From JAHDBG01 sp963922315 (lineage in GTDB: Bacteria > Pseudomonadota > Gammaproteobacteria > Chromatiales > Chromatiaceae), in assembly GCA_963922315.1 (NCBI GenBank), contig CAWUID010000001.1:1-64000 (forward strand): DNA of 64,000 nucleotides, written 5' to 3'. Each line of letters opens with the position of its first letter. Within the stretch, counting starts at the first letter, position 1. The notes under the pieces are model-generated. The model had not been told where the DNA came from. It did no database searches and saw only the letters and a program-made list of their open reading frames with translations. This document shows, piece after piece, positions 51,837 to 60,760 of this stretch. The position numbers were made by a program, and so were the translations under genes.

Positions 51837-53153
51837 ATGTCGGGTAATCTGGTTGTTATTGGTGCCCAATGGGGTGATGAAGGTAAGGGCAAAATTGTTG
51901 ACTGGCTGACGGATCAATTTGCCGCAGTAGTGCGCTTTCAGGGCGGGCATAACGCCGGGCATACCCTGGTGATTCAGGGCAAGAAGACGGTGCTGCATCT
52001 GATCCCGTCGGGGATGCTACGGCCACAGGTGCGTTGCCTGATCGGCAATGGCGTGGTGTTGTCGCTGAGTGCACTGACAAAAGAACTGGAGACGCTGGAA
52101 CGTGCTGGCATTGTCACTGCTGGTCGGCTGCAGGTGAGTGGCTCGTGTAATCTGATTCTGCCGTACCACATCGCACTGGATCAGGCACGTGAGCGGGCAC
52201 TGGGGCGGCAGGCGATTGGTACCACCGGGCGGGGTATCGGGCCTTGTTACGAAGATAAGGCCGCTCGCCGGGGAATCCGGTTGTATGAGCTGCTGGATGC
52301 TGATCATTTCAGCCGCCGGGTACGGGAGGTGATGGCGTATCACAATGCGATTTTGCAACAGGTGTTTGCTGATGCAGAACCGCTTGACTGTCAGTCAGTG
52401 ATTGATGAGGCCCTGGCGTACCGGGAACGGATGCAGCCGTTGATTGCAGATGTTCCGGCGGAGTTGCACAGCCTGTCTCAGGCGGGTCAGCGTATCCTAT
52501 TTGAGGGCGCGCAGGGTGCTTTGCTGGACATTGACCACGGCACTTATCCTTATGTGACATCTTCCAATACCCTGGCGGGTGCCGCGGCCAGTGGCAGCGG
52601 GGTTGGTCCACGTGAATTACATTATGTGCTGGGTATTGTGAAGGCATATACCACCCGGGTGGGTGGTGGGCCTTTCCCGACTGAGCTGGATGGTGCAGCG
52701 GGTCAGCATCTGGGTGAGCGCGGCCATGAGTTCGGTGCAACGACCGGACGCAAGCGGCGTTGTGGCTGGCTGGATGTGGTGGCACTGAAACGCTCGCTGC
52801 AATTGAACAGCGTCAGTGGCCTGTGTATTACCAAGCTGGATGTGCTGGACGGCCTGAAAACACTGAAGTTATGTGTGGCCTACCGGTATCAGGGTGAGGT
52901 GCTGACAATGCCACCGACAGATGGCAGGCAGTTTGCAGCTTGCGAACCGGTGTATGAAGAACTACCGGGTTGGTCTGAGTGCACAGTAGGCATCACGTGT
53001 TATGACGATCTGCCGGCTGCTGCAAAGTTTTATCTGGCGCGGATTGCCGAGTTGTGTGGTACCCCTCTGGCGATGATTTCAACTGGCCCGGATCGGTCGG
53101 AGACAATGGTGTTGGATTCGCAGCTGACTCATCCGCAGGTGGCAGACGAATGA
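51837..53153 (+). CDS. purA: Adenylosuccinate synthetase
   Basis: Couples IMP and aspartate with GTP in AMP synthesis. 438 residues. The GTP loop is QWGDEGKGKIVDWLT at the N-terminus, with HNAGHTLVI, GTTGRGIGPCYEDKAARRGIR and the C-terminal SVSGLCITKLDVLDGL. The ATG at 51837 gives the canonical start. It overlaps rpe by 4 bp. Confidence 0.97.
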   Translation: MSGNLVVIGAQWGDEGKGKIVDWLTDQFAAVVRFQGGHNAGHTLVIQGKKTVLHLIPSGMLRPQVRCLIGNGVVLSLSALTKELETLERAGIVTAGRLQVSGSCNLILPYHIALDQARERALGRQAIGTTGRGIGPCYEDKAARRGIRLYELLDADHFSRRVREVMAYHNAILQQVFADAEPLDCQSVIDEALAYRERMQPLIADVPAELHSLSQAGQRILFEGAQGALLDIDHGTYPYVTSSNTLAGAAASGSGVGPRELHYVLGIVKAYTTRVGGGPFPTELDGAAGQHLGERGHEFGATTGRKRRCGWLDVVALKRSLQLNSVSGLCITKLDVLDGLKTLKLCVAYRYQGEVLTMPPTDGRQFAACEPVYEELPGWSECTVGITCYDDLPAAAKFYLARIAELCGTPLAMISTGPDRSETMVLDSQLTHPQVADE

Positions 53154-53842
53154 GTCAGCAAGCTGTGATTGCCGCTTCCGTGCTGGCGGCGGATTTCGCC
53201 CGGCTGGGCGAAGAATGTACTGCGGTACTTGCTGCTGGTGCTGACTGGATCCATTTTGATGTGATGGATAATCATTATGTACCGAATCTGACGGTCGGCC
53301 CGATGGTCTGTGCCGCGCTGCGCGCCTATGGCATTACGGCACCGATTGATGTGCACCTGATGGTACGACCAGTGGATCAACTGGTTCGTGACTTTGCGGA
53401 TGCTGGTGCAACCTGCATTACGATTCACCCGGAAGCGACGGATCATCTGGATCGCAGCCTGCAACAGATTAAAGATCTGGGCTGCCAGGCCGGTCTGGCA
53501 CTGAATCCGGCCACGCCGTTGCATCATCTGGATTATGTGCTGGATCAGCTGGATCTGATTCTGCTGATGGCGGTTAATCCCGGTTTTGGTGGACAGACCT
53601 TCATCCCCGGCACACTCACGAAGTTACAACAAGTGCGCCAGCGTATCGCTGATCGTCCGATCCGGCTGTCGGTTGATGGTGGGGTGAAGGTGGATAATAT
53701 CCGTCAGATTGCTACTGCTGGCGCGGATACCTTCGTCGTAGGTTCGGGCATTTTTGCGCATGCCGGACCGGATGCTGTACAACCTTATCACCAGATTATT
53801 CAGCAGATGCAGACTGCCATCTGTCCGGCACCTTTATCATGA
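53150..53842 (+). CDS. rpe: Ribulose-phosphate 3-epimerase
   Basis: TIM-barrel epimerase of the pentose-phosphate pathway. I use the ATG at 53150, which overlaps the purA stop and gives SQQAVIAASVLAADFARLGEE, the family start. Metal and catalytic positions: IHFDVMDNHYVPN, VDVHLM-type segment IDVHLMVRP, LMAVNPGFGGQTF and LSVDGGVKVDN. 230 residues, normal. Overlaps the next gene by 4 bp. Confidence 0.96.
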   Translation: MSQQAVIAASVLAADFARLGEECTAVLAAGADWIHFDVMDNHYVPNLTVGPMVCAALRAYGITAPIDVHLMVRPVDQLVRDFADAGATCITIHPEATDHLDRSLQQIKDLGCQAGLALNPATPLHHLDYVLDQLDLILLMAVNPGFGGQTFIPGTLTKLQQVRQRIADRPIRLSVDGGVKVDNIRQIATAGADTFVVGSGIFAHAGPDAVQPYHQIIQQMQTAICPAPLS

Positions 53843-54618
53843 ATCCAACCACTCAGATTGCGATTCGTGCAGCCCGTAAAGCGGGCAGCCTGGTGATGCG
53901 TTATTTCCAACGGGCGGATACTTTGCGTATTCAGCGTAAGTCGGAACATGAGCTGGTCTCCACGGTAGATCAGCAAGCGGAACAGGCGATCATTCAGGTG
54001 ATACATGATGCCTATCCGCATCATGCGATTCTGGCGGAAGAAAGTGGTGTACAGGGCCAGGCAGATTATGAATGGATCATTGACCCGCTGGATGGCACCC
54101 ACAATTATTTACATGGCCTGCCAAACTTTGCTGTTTCTATTGCATTACGTCATCGTGGACTGATTCAGACTGGTGTCATTTATGAGCCAGTCCGTAATGA
54201 TCTGTATGTGGCGCATCGTGGTGGCGGCGCACTGTTGAATGATCGGCGGCTGCGTATCCGCCAGCAGATGGTAGCGGGTAACGTTCTGGTCAGTTCCAGC
54301 ATAGGCGCTTGCGATGCCGACCAGCAGGCAGTTTATTTCAGTTTGCAGCGGGCCTTGATTGAGACTGGGGTTGGTTTACGCCAGAGTGGTTCATCGGCAC
54401 TGGATCTTGCTTATGTCGCTGCTGGTTATCTGGATGGCACCTGGCAGCAAGCTATTCAGCCGTGGGATATTGCAGCAGGTATGCTGCTGGTACGTGAGGC
54501 AGGCGGTATTGTGACGTCGTTGCAGGGGGGAGATGACCCGTTAGCTAGTGGCAATTTGTTGGCAGGTCATCGTAAAATTCATGCGTCAATGCTGAAGCAT
54601 GTGACACAACGTGATTAA
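53839..54618 (+). CDS. suhB: Inositol monophosphatase family protein (SuhB-like)
   Basis: Magnesium-dependent phosphatase fold, 259 residues. Metal ligands appear in ILAEESG, WIIDPLDGTHNYLHGLP and QPWDIAAGMLLVREAGG. It fits SuhB, which in E. coli also assists rRNA transcription antitermination. A related phosphatase such as CysQ or a histidinol-phosphatase homologue cannot be excluded. Last gene of the purA-rpe-suhB unit. Confidence 0.88.
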   Translation: MNPTTQIAIRAARKAGSLVMRYFQRADTLRIQRKSEHELVSTVDQQAEQAIIQVIHDAYPHHAILAEESGVQGQADYEWIIDPLDGTHNYLHGLPNFAVSIALRHRGLIQTGVIYEPVRNDLYVAHRGGGALLNDRRLRIRQQMVAGNVLVSSSIGACDADQQAVYFSLQRALIETGVGLRQSGSSALDLAYVAAGYLDGTWQQAIQPWDIAAGMLLVREAGGIVTSLQGGDDPLASGNLLAGHRKIHASMLKHVTQRD

Positions 54619-54627
54619 ATCTGAGAA

Positions 54628-54745
54628 CTCCCCGCAGCTTGCTGCGGGGACAAAACTATGGGTGACTCCAAAAGGGGAGGTGCGTAGCTCTCACCCCTTT
54701 GGTCGTGGGCGAGGTTTCATGCCTCGCCCACGATTTAAAATTTGA
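54628..54745 (+). repeat. Three-hairpin repeat, copy 2
   Basis: Same order of three palindromes as copy 1 (54630-54649, 54668-54702, 54703-54733). The last stem contains one G-T pair instead of A-T, so pairing is preserved despite divergence. It begins 10 bp after the suhB stop and may work as its terminator. Confidence 0.88.
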
Positions 54746-54810
54746 CTAATAACAACACAGTGCACTAGCCAAGCCACCTGTCCGCTGGTCAGTGCGGATG
54801 AGGTAAAGTT

Positions 54811-55353
54811 ATGCAACAGACAATCTCTTTATTACGGTCTATTGCACCAACACTGGCGCAGGTGTTGGACAGCCCGTTTCATCCCCTGGCGACCAAATAT
54901 ATCCGGAATCATTTACCAGACGCCTTGGTTGATGCAAAAGCGGAAGATGAAGCACAAATCCAGGCATTGCTTAGTGAGCCAGCCGGCCTGCACGCGCTGA
55001 AGAACTTGGATCAGCAATTTGCGTCTGAAATTAAACGATTGGAGTTAAATGTCAGGTCTGTTGGCGATGATGAGCATGCCTCGTTAACGGTTAAACCACT
55101 GAAAGATAGTATACTGACTCCGCAGTTTCTGCTCAGTTTGCTCTTTGTCGGGGCTTATTTCTGCGTCGTTATCATGATGTTTGCTATCGAATCCAGTGAT
55201 CAGGTGAACATGAGGAAAGGCGAAAATTCCTTCATGAACGAGCTGCAGATTCTGTTGGGTGCCTTAACTGCTGGAGTGGGGCAGGTGCTGAGTTTCTGGT
55301 TCGGGCGTGGTCAGGACAAAAAACCGGTTAAACCTGCCGATAGTGATTCATGA
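54811..55353 (+). CDS. Membrane protein resembling 3TM holins
   Basis: 180 residues. A soluble helical N-terminal half with EPAGLHALKNLDQQFASEIKRLEL is followed by a membrane helix (TPQFLLSLLFVGAYFCVVIMMF) and a second one (LQILLGALTAGVGQVLSFWFGRGQDKK). The order and the final aromatic-FG turn resemble the holin_3TM family of phages and gene-transfer agents, but similarity is judged by eye. It overlaps the rhombosortase gene by 4 bp, implying a joint role. No phage genes are near. Confidence 0.5.
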   Translation: MQQTISLLRSIAPTLAQVLDSPFHPLATKYIRNHLPDALVDAKAEDEAQIQALLSEPAGLHALKNLDQQFASEIKRLELNVRSVGDDEHASLTVKPLKDSILTPQFLLSLLFVGAYFCVVIMMFAIESSDQVNMRKGENSFMNELQILLGALTAGVGQVLSFWFGRGQDKKPVKPADSDS

Positions 55354-55913
55354 ACCGGCATGTTTTGCTGCTGGTCGGGCCGATCATGCTCAGTGGCGCA
55401 TTACTGAGCTTTGATCAGCACTCCGGCCTGGCTTATCAGCGGAGTGCAGTGCAGGCGGGTGAATACTGGCGCTTGTTCAGCGCGCACTGGGTGCACTTGA
55501 ATGGCTGGCACTGGTTGTTCAATGTGGCAGCCTGGCCGCTGATCTGTTTGCTGGCAGGTACCAGCATAGCGACAAAGCACTGGCTATTTGCTTGTTTGTG
55601 GTGTTGTTTTGGGGTCAGTGCTGGTTTATGGGTATCAGATGTAGTCTGGTATGTAGGTTTATCAGGTGTTCTGCATGGTGTGCTGGTGGTAGCACTCAGT
55701 GCTTGCCGTGAGCGCTGGCTCGCAGGGCTGATCGGGCTTGGTGTGCTGGTCAAGCTGGTGTGGGAACAGATGGCAGGTGTGCAGACCAATGCCTGGATTG
55801 AGCATCCGGTGCTGGTGGATGCTCATCTGTATGGTGCTGGTAGCGGCTTGCTGTATCTGACGATGGTCTTTGGCTGGCGTCGTTATCTGATTCGCTGTCG
55901 GGGTAGCGTCTAG
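55350..55913 (+). CDS. rrtA: Rhombosortase (rhomboid-family GlyGly-CTERM protease)
   Basis: 187-residue rhomboid-fold intramembrane serine protease of the short six-helix type that processes proteins carrying a GlyGly-CTERM sorting tail. Visible signatures: YWRLFSAHWVHLNGWHWLFN in the first loop, the catalytic serine in VGLSGVLHG and the catalytic histidine in VDAHLYGAGSG. No protein with a GlyGly-CTERM tail is encoded in the window, as is usual for rhombosortase substrates. Overlaps the convergent Fe-S carrier gene by four bases. Confidence 0.85.
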   Translation: MNRHVLLLVGPIMLSGALLSFDQHSGLAYQRSAVQAGEYWRLFSAHWVHLNGWHWLFNVAAWPLICLLAGTSIATKHWLFACLWCCFGVSAGLWVSDVVWYVGLSGVLHGVLVVALSACRERWLAGLIGLGVLVKLVWEQMAGVQTNAWIEHPVLVDAHLYGAGSGLLYLTMVFGWRRYLIRCRGSV

Positions 55914-56260
55914 GCGCAGCCACCACCTTGTGAAGGGCAGCCACTGCAACCGGCACCGGCAATAGGTTGCAGGTTATTGAATAAAAATTGCGCATCACCA
56001 GCCTGGTCAGCGAAATCGATCTCGACCCCACGGATATGTTCCAGTGTGCCGGGATCAATCACCAGAGCAAAGTCATCATACTGGCACACAGTATCATCAT
56101 CGCCGATCTGATCCGTGAAGGTCATGCCGAAGCTCATACCGCTGCAACCGCCTGGTGTGGCGAAGATCCGGATACCCTCTACTTCGTCACCGACTTCACC
56201 CTGTAAAGCAGCCATTTTATGCCGGGCTGCGGTTGTTAATGTCAGTTGTATATTGTCCAT
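55910..56260 (-). CDS. A-type Fe-S cluster carrier (IscA/ErpA-like)
   Basis: 116-residue HesB-fold protein that receives and delivers iron-sulfur clusters. First cysteine C39 in ATPGGCSGMSFGM. The C-terminal pair is C105 and C108 in GCSGCPSQGGGC, a C-x2-C rather than the usual C-x-C, with another cysteine at 115. It is coupled by a one-base overlap to the RAYT-like gene upstream, an odd partner. Confidence 0.82.
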   Translation of the reverse strand: MDNIQLTLTTAARHKMAALQGEVGDEVEGIRIFATPGGCSGMSFGMTFTDQIGDDDTVCQYDDFALVIDPGTLEHIRGVEIDFADQAGDAQFLFNNLQPIAGAGCSGCPSQGGGCA

Positions 56261-57105
56261 CAGCCTTTTATCCGGCTGCTGCGCACAATACCGCTCACTG
56301 TTGAATAATGTAGTTTGAAATAATCACCGACCTCTTTCAGCGTATAACCGCCACTCGCATAGGCTAAGACGATCGCTTCGTTACGATCTTTTGCCTGGCG
56401 CTCGTATTCACTGATCGGTTTCGCCGGTGGGCGTCGTTGTGCCAGTGGAATTTCATCCAGTGATTTGTCCTTGTCAATCATGGCCTGCATTCTGATGACA
56501 AACTGGTCATTGCCCAGATAGACCTGATGTCGCAGATGGTTCCAGACGGATGGTTGATCCAGGCCGGACTGCACAAAGGTGACATAACGTTTGGCTGCCT
56601 GTTGAGAATCTTCACCAAACTTTTGCAGTAACAGATCGGAAGCCAGCCAGGCTGGCTTACCGGTTTCTCCTGCGGTCGCCGGATAACTACTCCATACCCA
56701 GTCAGATGCAGTATCTGCTGCGCCAATCCGTACCGGATTCAGCACAATATGCCGTGCAACAGGTAAAAACAGGGGTTCTTTGTCCACCAGAATCGCTTTG
56801 TAACGTCCCTGAAACACATGCCCTGCCAGATTATTCGCCCGATTAAAGCGCTGGGTATATACCCCATTCAGTTGGCGCATCCCTTTTGCCAGATTCGGCT
56901 GCGGCGTTTCAAACAACAAGTGATAATGATCATCCAGCAGACAATAGGCGTAACATAGCCAGTTGAAATGGTTGCAGACTTCGTGCAGCACTTGCAAAAA
57001 ATTTGCCCGATCCTGATCAGACTCAAAAATGGGATTACGCCCGTTACCCCTTGAGGTCACATGATACAAAGCACCGGGAAATTCCAATCTGAGTGGTCTT
57101 GCCAT
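56260..57105 (-). CDS. REP-associated tyrosine transposase-like protein (RAYT)
   Basis: 281-residue Y1/HUH-type protein. The N-terminal block ARPLRLEFPGALYHVTSRGNGRNPIF and the metal-binding H60-Y-H62 in CLLDDHYHLLFETP are typical of the family. GVYTQRFNRANNLAGHVFQGRYKAILVD and HIVLNPVRIG follow. The C-terminus has a helix-turn-helix-like segment (GYTLKEVGDYFKLHYSTVSGIVRSSR). RAYTs are single-copy domesticated relatives of IS200/IS605 transposases that cut and move REP palindromes. The two three-hairpin repeats 2-5 kb away are possible substrates. Confidence 0.85.
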   Translation of the reverse strand: MARPLRLEFPGALYHVTSRGNGRNPIFESDQDRANFLQVLHEVCNHFNWLCYAYCLLDDHYHLLFETPQPNLAKGMRQLNGVYTQRFNRANNLAGHVFQGRYKAILVDKEPLFLPVARHIVLNPVRIGAADTASDWVWSSYPATAGETGKPAWLASDLLLQKFGEDSQQAAKRYVTFVQSGLDQPSVWNHLRHQVYLGNDQFVIRMQAMIDKDKSLDEIPLAQRRPPAKPISEYERQAKDRNEAIVLAYASGGYTLKEVGDYFKLHYSTVSGIVRSSRIKG

Positions 57106-57159
57106 GGTGGTGAATCCTCCAGAAAACCTTTTGTTTAAAGACCTGCTACTGGGTGGCTA

Positions 57160-57351
57160 TCATACAGCATGAGTATCTGCCTTATCCACTAACTCATAAA
57201 TAGCACCACAATACGGGCAAGTCGTTCGGTTTGAGTGTTCAAATGTCAGGAAGACGCGTGGATGCATTGCCCAGACTTCAGCGTCTGGCGCCGGGCAGCT
57301 CAGAGGTAAATCCGCAGATGTCACCTGAATCACAGCGGCAGATTGTGTCAT
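57160..57351 (-). CDS. Zinc-finger (CHCC) protein
   Basis: 63-residue protein with the zf-CHCC domain: C19, H30, C45 and C48 in LSCPAPDAEVWAMHPRVF and RTTCPYCGAIYEL. The domain is shared with complex I accessory subunit NDUFS6. In many proteobacteria it directly follows ilvE, as here (4-bp overlap). The nearby nuoGHI genes are notable in that light. Confidence 0.88.
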   Translation of the reverse strand: MTQSAAVIQVTSADLPLSCPAPDAEVWAMHPRVFLTFEHSNRTTCPYCGAIYELVDKADTHAV

Positions 57352-58283
57352 GTTGATGACTCCAGTCGGGTTAACCAGTGTTGATGTGCGGTACTGCGTC
57401 CGTGTACCACATCAAAATAACGTGTTTGTAATTGTTCTGTCACAGGCCCACGTCCACCGCTACCGATCATGCGTCCGTCCACTTCGCGTACCGGTGTGAC
57501 CTCGGCAGCGGTACCGGTAAAAAATACCTCGTCTGCAATGTACACTTCGTCGCGTGTGATTCGCTTTTCAATCACCTGATAACCGGATTCCTGGGCTAGC
57601 TGCATCACAGTTCTGCGCGTAATGCCATCCAGCGCTGAGGTCAGATCTGGCGTGAAGATCACACCGTCACGCACAATAAAGATATTTTCACCCGAACCCT
57701 CCATCACAAAGCCATTCGCATCCAGCAGCAGGGCTTCGTCATAGCCGGTGTCCAGCGCCTCTTTCAGTGCCATCATCGAGTTCATGTAGTTACCATTGGC
57801 CTTTGCCCGGCACATTGTTGCATTCACATGATGCCGGGTAAAAGATGACACTCGTACCCGAATTCCCCGGGTCATGTTCTCTTCGCCCAGATAAGAACCC
57901 CATTCCCAGGCAGCTACAATCGCGTGTACCCGCAGATTATCCGCGCGTAACCCCATTCCTTCAGAACCATAAAAAAACATCGGGCGAAAATAGGCGGTCT
58001 GCAGACCATTTTCCTGCATCACGGCCTGATGTGCCGTATTGATCTCGGCCTGATTATAAGGTGCCTGCATGCCTAAAATATGCGCTGAATCAAACAGGCG
58101 CCGGGTATGCTCAGCCAGACGGAAAATGGCGGGGCCTTGTTTGGTCGCATAAGCCCGCACACCTTCAAATACGCCCATACCGTAATGTAATGTATGGGTC
58201 AGCACATGGGTATTTGCTGTCCGCCAGTCTACCAATTCACCGTCAAACCAGATCAGTCCGTCGCGCTCTGCCATCGACTGCAT
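57348..58283 (-). CDS. ilvE: Branched-chain amino-acid aminotransferase
   Basis: PLP class IV aminotransferase for Val, Leu and Ile. I use the ATG at 58283 (MQSMAERDGLIWFDGELVDW) because GGAG sits nine bases before it and the 311-residue product equals the usual length; an ATG at 58298 is possible. The PLP lysine is in CRAKANGNYMNSMMALKEAL, and EGSGENIFIVRDG and GITRRTVMQLA are conserved. Confidence 0.95.
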   Translation of the reverse strand: MQSMAERDGLIWFDGELVDWRTANTHVLTHTLHYGMGVFEGVRAYATKQGPAIFRLAEHTRRLFDSAHILGMQAPYNQAEINTAHQAVMQENGLQTAYFRPMFFYGSEGMGLRADNLRVHAIVAAWEWGSYLGEENMTRGIRVRVSSFTRHHVNATMCRAKANGNYMNSMMALKEALDTGYDEALLLDANGFVMEGSGENIFIVRDGVIFTPDLTSALDGITRRTVMQLAQESGYQVIEKRITRDEVYIADEVFFTGTAAEVTPVREVDGRMIGSGGRGPVTEQLQTRYFDVVHGRSTAHQHWLTRLESST

Positions 58284-58310
58284 TACCAACATCTCCATTG
58301 ATCAAAAGGG

Positions 58311-58327
58311 TGCTCTTCTAAAGAGCA
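58311..58327. promoter_or_regulatory. Small hairpin in the ilvE-nuoG intergenic region
   Basis: TGCTCTT (58311-58317) pairs with AAGAGCA (58321-58327), just upstream of ilvE in the divergent gap. A TATACT at 58352-58357 could be a -10 element for nuoG, without a good -35. Function is uncertain. Confidence 0.3.
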
Positions 58328-58447
58328 TCTCACAGACTACACATAATACTTTATACTATGGCGCTGGCAAACACTGCCTGCTGAACGCCGCTTTACCCGC
58401 GACCTGTGCAACGTCCCCGGACCTTCCTGTTTCCCAGAGAGATACGC

Positions 58448-60760
58448 ATGGCAACATCAGAATCCATCACACTCCAGGTTGATGGTAAGACCCTCACCGC
58501 GCAGCCCGGTCAGATGCTGATCGAAGTGACCGATCAGGCCGGCGTGAATGTGCCACGCTTTTGTTATCACAAACATCTCTCTGTTGCCGCTAATTGTCGG
58601 ATGTGCCTGGTAGAGGTGAAAGGTGCGCCTAAGCCGCTGCCTGCCTGCGCCACACCTTGTACGGATGGTATGGAAGTTGCCACGCAATCTGCACTGGCAC
58701 GTGAAGCTCAGCAGGGCACTATGGAATTTCTGCTGATCAACCACCCGCTGGATTGCCCGATTTGTGATCAGGGGGGAGAGTGTGAACTGCAGGACGTAGC
58801 GATGGGCTATGGTGGCGATGTGTCACGCTATACCGAGCGCAAACGGGTGGTGCAGGATGAAGACATCGGCAGCCTGATTGCGACCGACATGACCCGCTGT
58901 ATTCACTGTACCCGTTGTGTTCGTTTCGGCAGCGAAATTGCCGGATTGCGTGAACTGGGAGCGACCGGGCGTGGTGAACATACGCGCATCGGTACTTACA
59001 TTGCACAGAGCGTCGGTTCTGAACTATCTGGCAACGTCATTGATCTGTGCCCGGTCGGTGCTTTGACCTCTAAACCTTACCGCTACACGGCACGATCCTG
59101 GGAATTAACCCAGGCTGAAACCATCGCGCCACATGATGGCGTTGGCAGCAGCTTGTATCTGCATCTGCGTCGCAATCAGATTATGCGGGTGGTGCCGAAA
59201 GAAAACCCGGATTGTCACCAGACCTGGATCTCAGATCGGGATCGGTTTGCTTATACTGGGATCAACCATCCGGACCGGCTGAAACAACCCTTAATCCGCG
59301 ATAATGGCACATTGCGTGAAGCGAGTTGGCAGGAAGCGCTGCAACAGGCGGCGAATCTGATCCGGGCGACCCAGGCAGAGCGACTCGGATTTTTGGCCTC
59401 GCCCAATGCAACACTCGAAGAATTGTACCTGAGTCAACAACTGATGACCGGACTCGACAGCCGGAATATCGACCACCGGCTACGCCAGACTGATTTTCGC
59501 GACGATGCGGCAGAGCCAGCTCACCTTTGGCTGGGCTGCCGGATCGCAGATTTAGAGCAGAATGACGTTACCCTGCTGATCGGATCCTGGTTGCGCAAAG
59601 ACCAGCCCTTGCTGAATCACCGCGTACACCAATCTGTACGGGCTGGCGGACAGGTAATCGCGGTCAATCCGGTTGACTATGATCACAACTATCCACTGGC
59701 ACTGAACCTGGTGGTACCGCCTGCTGACATGGCCTGCGAACTGGCAGGGATTGCTCAGGCATTGGGAGCAAACACAGAAGGTCTGACTGCTACCATCACT
59801 CAGGAGCATCAGCAGGCTGCTGATCAGCTCAAGGCGGCCCAAAGAGGCAGCATCCTCCTCGGCACAGCGGCACAGATGCATCCGGATTATGCCTTACTGC
59901 GGCGACTGGCAGCACACATTGCTGAAGCTGCCGGGCTGACCTGGGGACAGGTCGGTTTTGGCAGCAACGACCTCGGAGCCCGGGTTGCCGGTGCCGTGCC
60001 AACTGCCGGACAAAATGCTGCGCAGATGCAGCAGGGCGGTTGCGATACCCTGATTCTGCTCGGACTGGAGCCGGAAGCAGATGTGGCAGACCCGCAACAA
60101 ACGGCACAGGCACTGAATCAGGCTCAGGTCGTGGCACTCAGTGCGTATCGTAGTCCGTTGCTGGAGCAGACAGCCGATGTGATCCTGCCGATGGGTGTGT
60201 CTACCGAGACCTCCGGTACTTTCATTAACCTGCAGGGTGATGCGCAGAGCTTTGCTGGCGCCATACCACCGCCGGGCGAGGCCAGGCCTGGCTGGAAAGT
60301 GTTGCGGGTACTGGGCAATACGCTGGAACTGGCCGGTTTTGATTATCAGGACAGCATCAGCATTCGTGACGAAGCGCTGCAACATCAACCTTCAACGTTA
60401 CCGAACAATCGCCTCGGTCAGGACAGAGACACGCTCCAGCCACAAACCAACGCTGATGGTTGGCAACGGATCGGCGGTGTCCCGATCTATGCGACGGATG
60501 CAACCGTGCGCCGGGCAGCGCCGCTGCAAGCGACTCCCGATGCCTGGGATGATACGGTGCGCCTGAATCCGCGTATGCTGACTGAACATCATCTCAGTTC
60601 GGGTGCCACCGTCCGTCTGACACAAGGTGAACACAGCACCATTCTCACTATCTGCAGCGATGATCGGGTACCGGACGGATGCGTCTGGTACCCGTCCGGA
60701 CTGCCGCGCAGCGCACAGCTCGGTGCCAGCTTTGCCAGTGTCGGCCTGGAGTCTGTCTGA
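58448..60760 (+). CDS. nuoG: NADH dehydrogenase I subunit G
   Basis: Iron-sulfur subunit of the peripheral arm of complex I, 770 residues from the ATG at 58448 (ATSESITLQVDGKTL). 2Fe-2S ligands lie in RFCYHKHLSVAANCRMCLVEV and ACATPC. The H/C cluster is in NHPLDCPICDQGGECELQD, 4Fe-4S ligands are in CIHCTRCVRF, and a molybdopterin-oxidoreductase-like C-terminus follows. nuoH follows with a one-base overlap. nuoA-F and nuoJ-N are not adjacent. Confidence 0.96.
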   Translation: MATSESITLQVDGKTLTAQPGQMLIEVTDQAGVNVPRFCYHKHLSVAANCRMCLVEVKGAPKPLPACATPCTDGMEVATQSALAREAQQGTMEFLLINHPLDCPICDQGGECELQDVAMGYGGDVSRYTERKRVVQDEDIGSLIATDMTRCIHCTRCVRFGSEIAGLRELGATGRGEHTRIGTYIAQSVGSELSGNVIDLCPVGALTSKPYRYTARSWELTQAETIAPHDGVGSSLYLHLRRNQIMRVVPKENPDCHQTWISDRDRFAYTGINHPDRLKQPLIRDNGTLREASWQEALQQAANLIRATQAERLGFLASPNATLEELYLSQQLMTGLDSRNIDHRLRQTDFRDDAAEPAHLWLGCRIADLEQNDVTLLIGSWLRKDQPLLNHRVHQSVRAGGQVIAVNPVDYDHNYPLALNLVVPPADMACELAGIAQALGANTEGLTATITQEHQQAADQLKAAQRGSILLGTAAQMHPDYALLRRLAAHIAEAAGLTWGQVGFGSNDLGARVAGAVPTAGQNAAQMQQGGCDTLILLGLEPEADVADPQQTAQALNQAQVVALSAYRSPLLEQTADVILPMGVSTETSGTFINLQGDAQSFAGAIPPPGEARPGWKVLRVLGNTLELAGFDYQDSISIRDEALQHQPSTLPNNRLGQDRDTLQPQTNADGWQRIGGVPIYATDATVRRAAPLQATPDAWDDTVRLNPRMLTEHHLSSGATVRLTQGEHSTILTICSDDRVPDGCVWYPSGLPRSAQLGASFASVGLESV

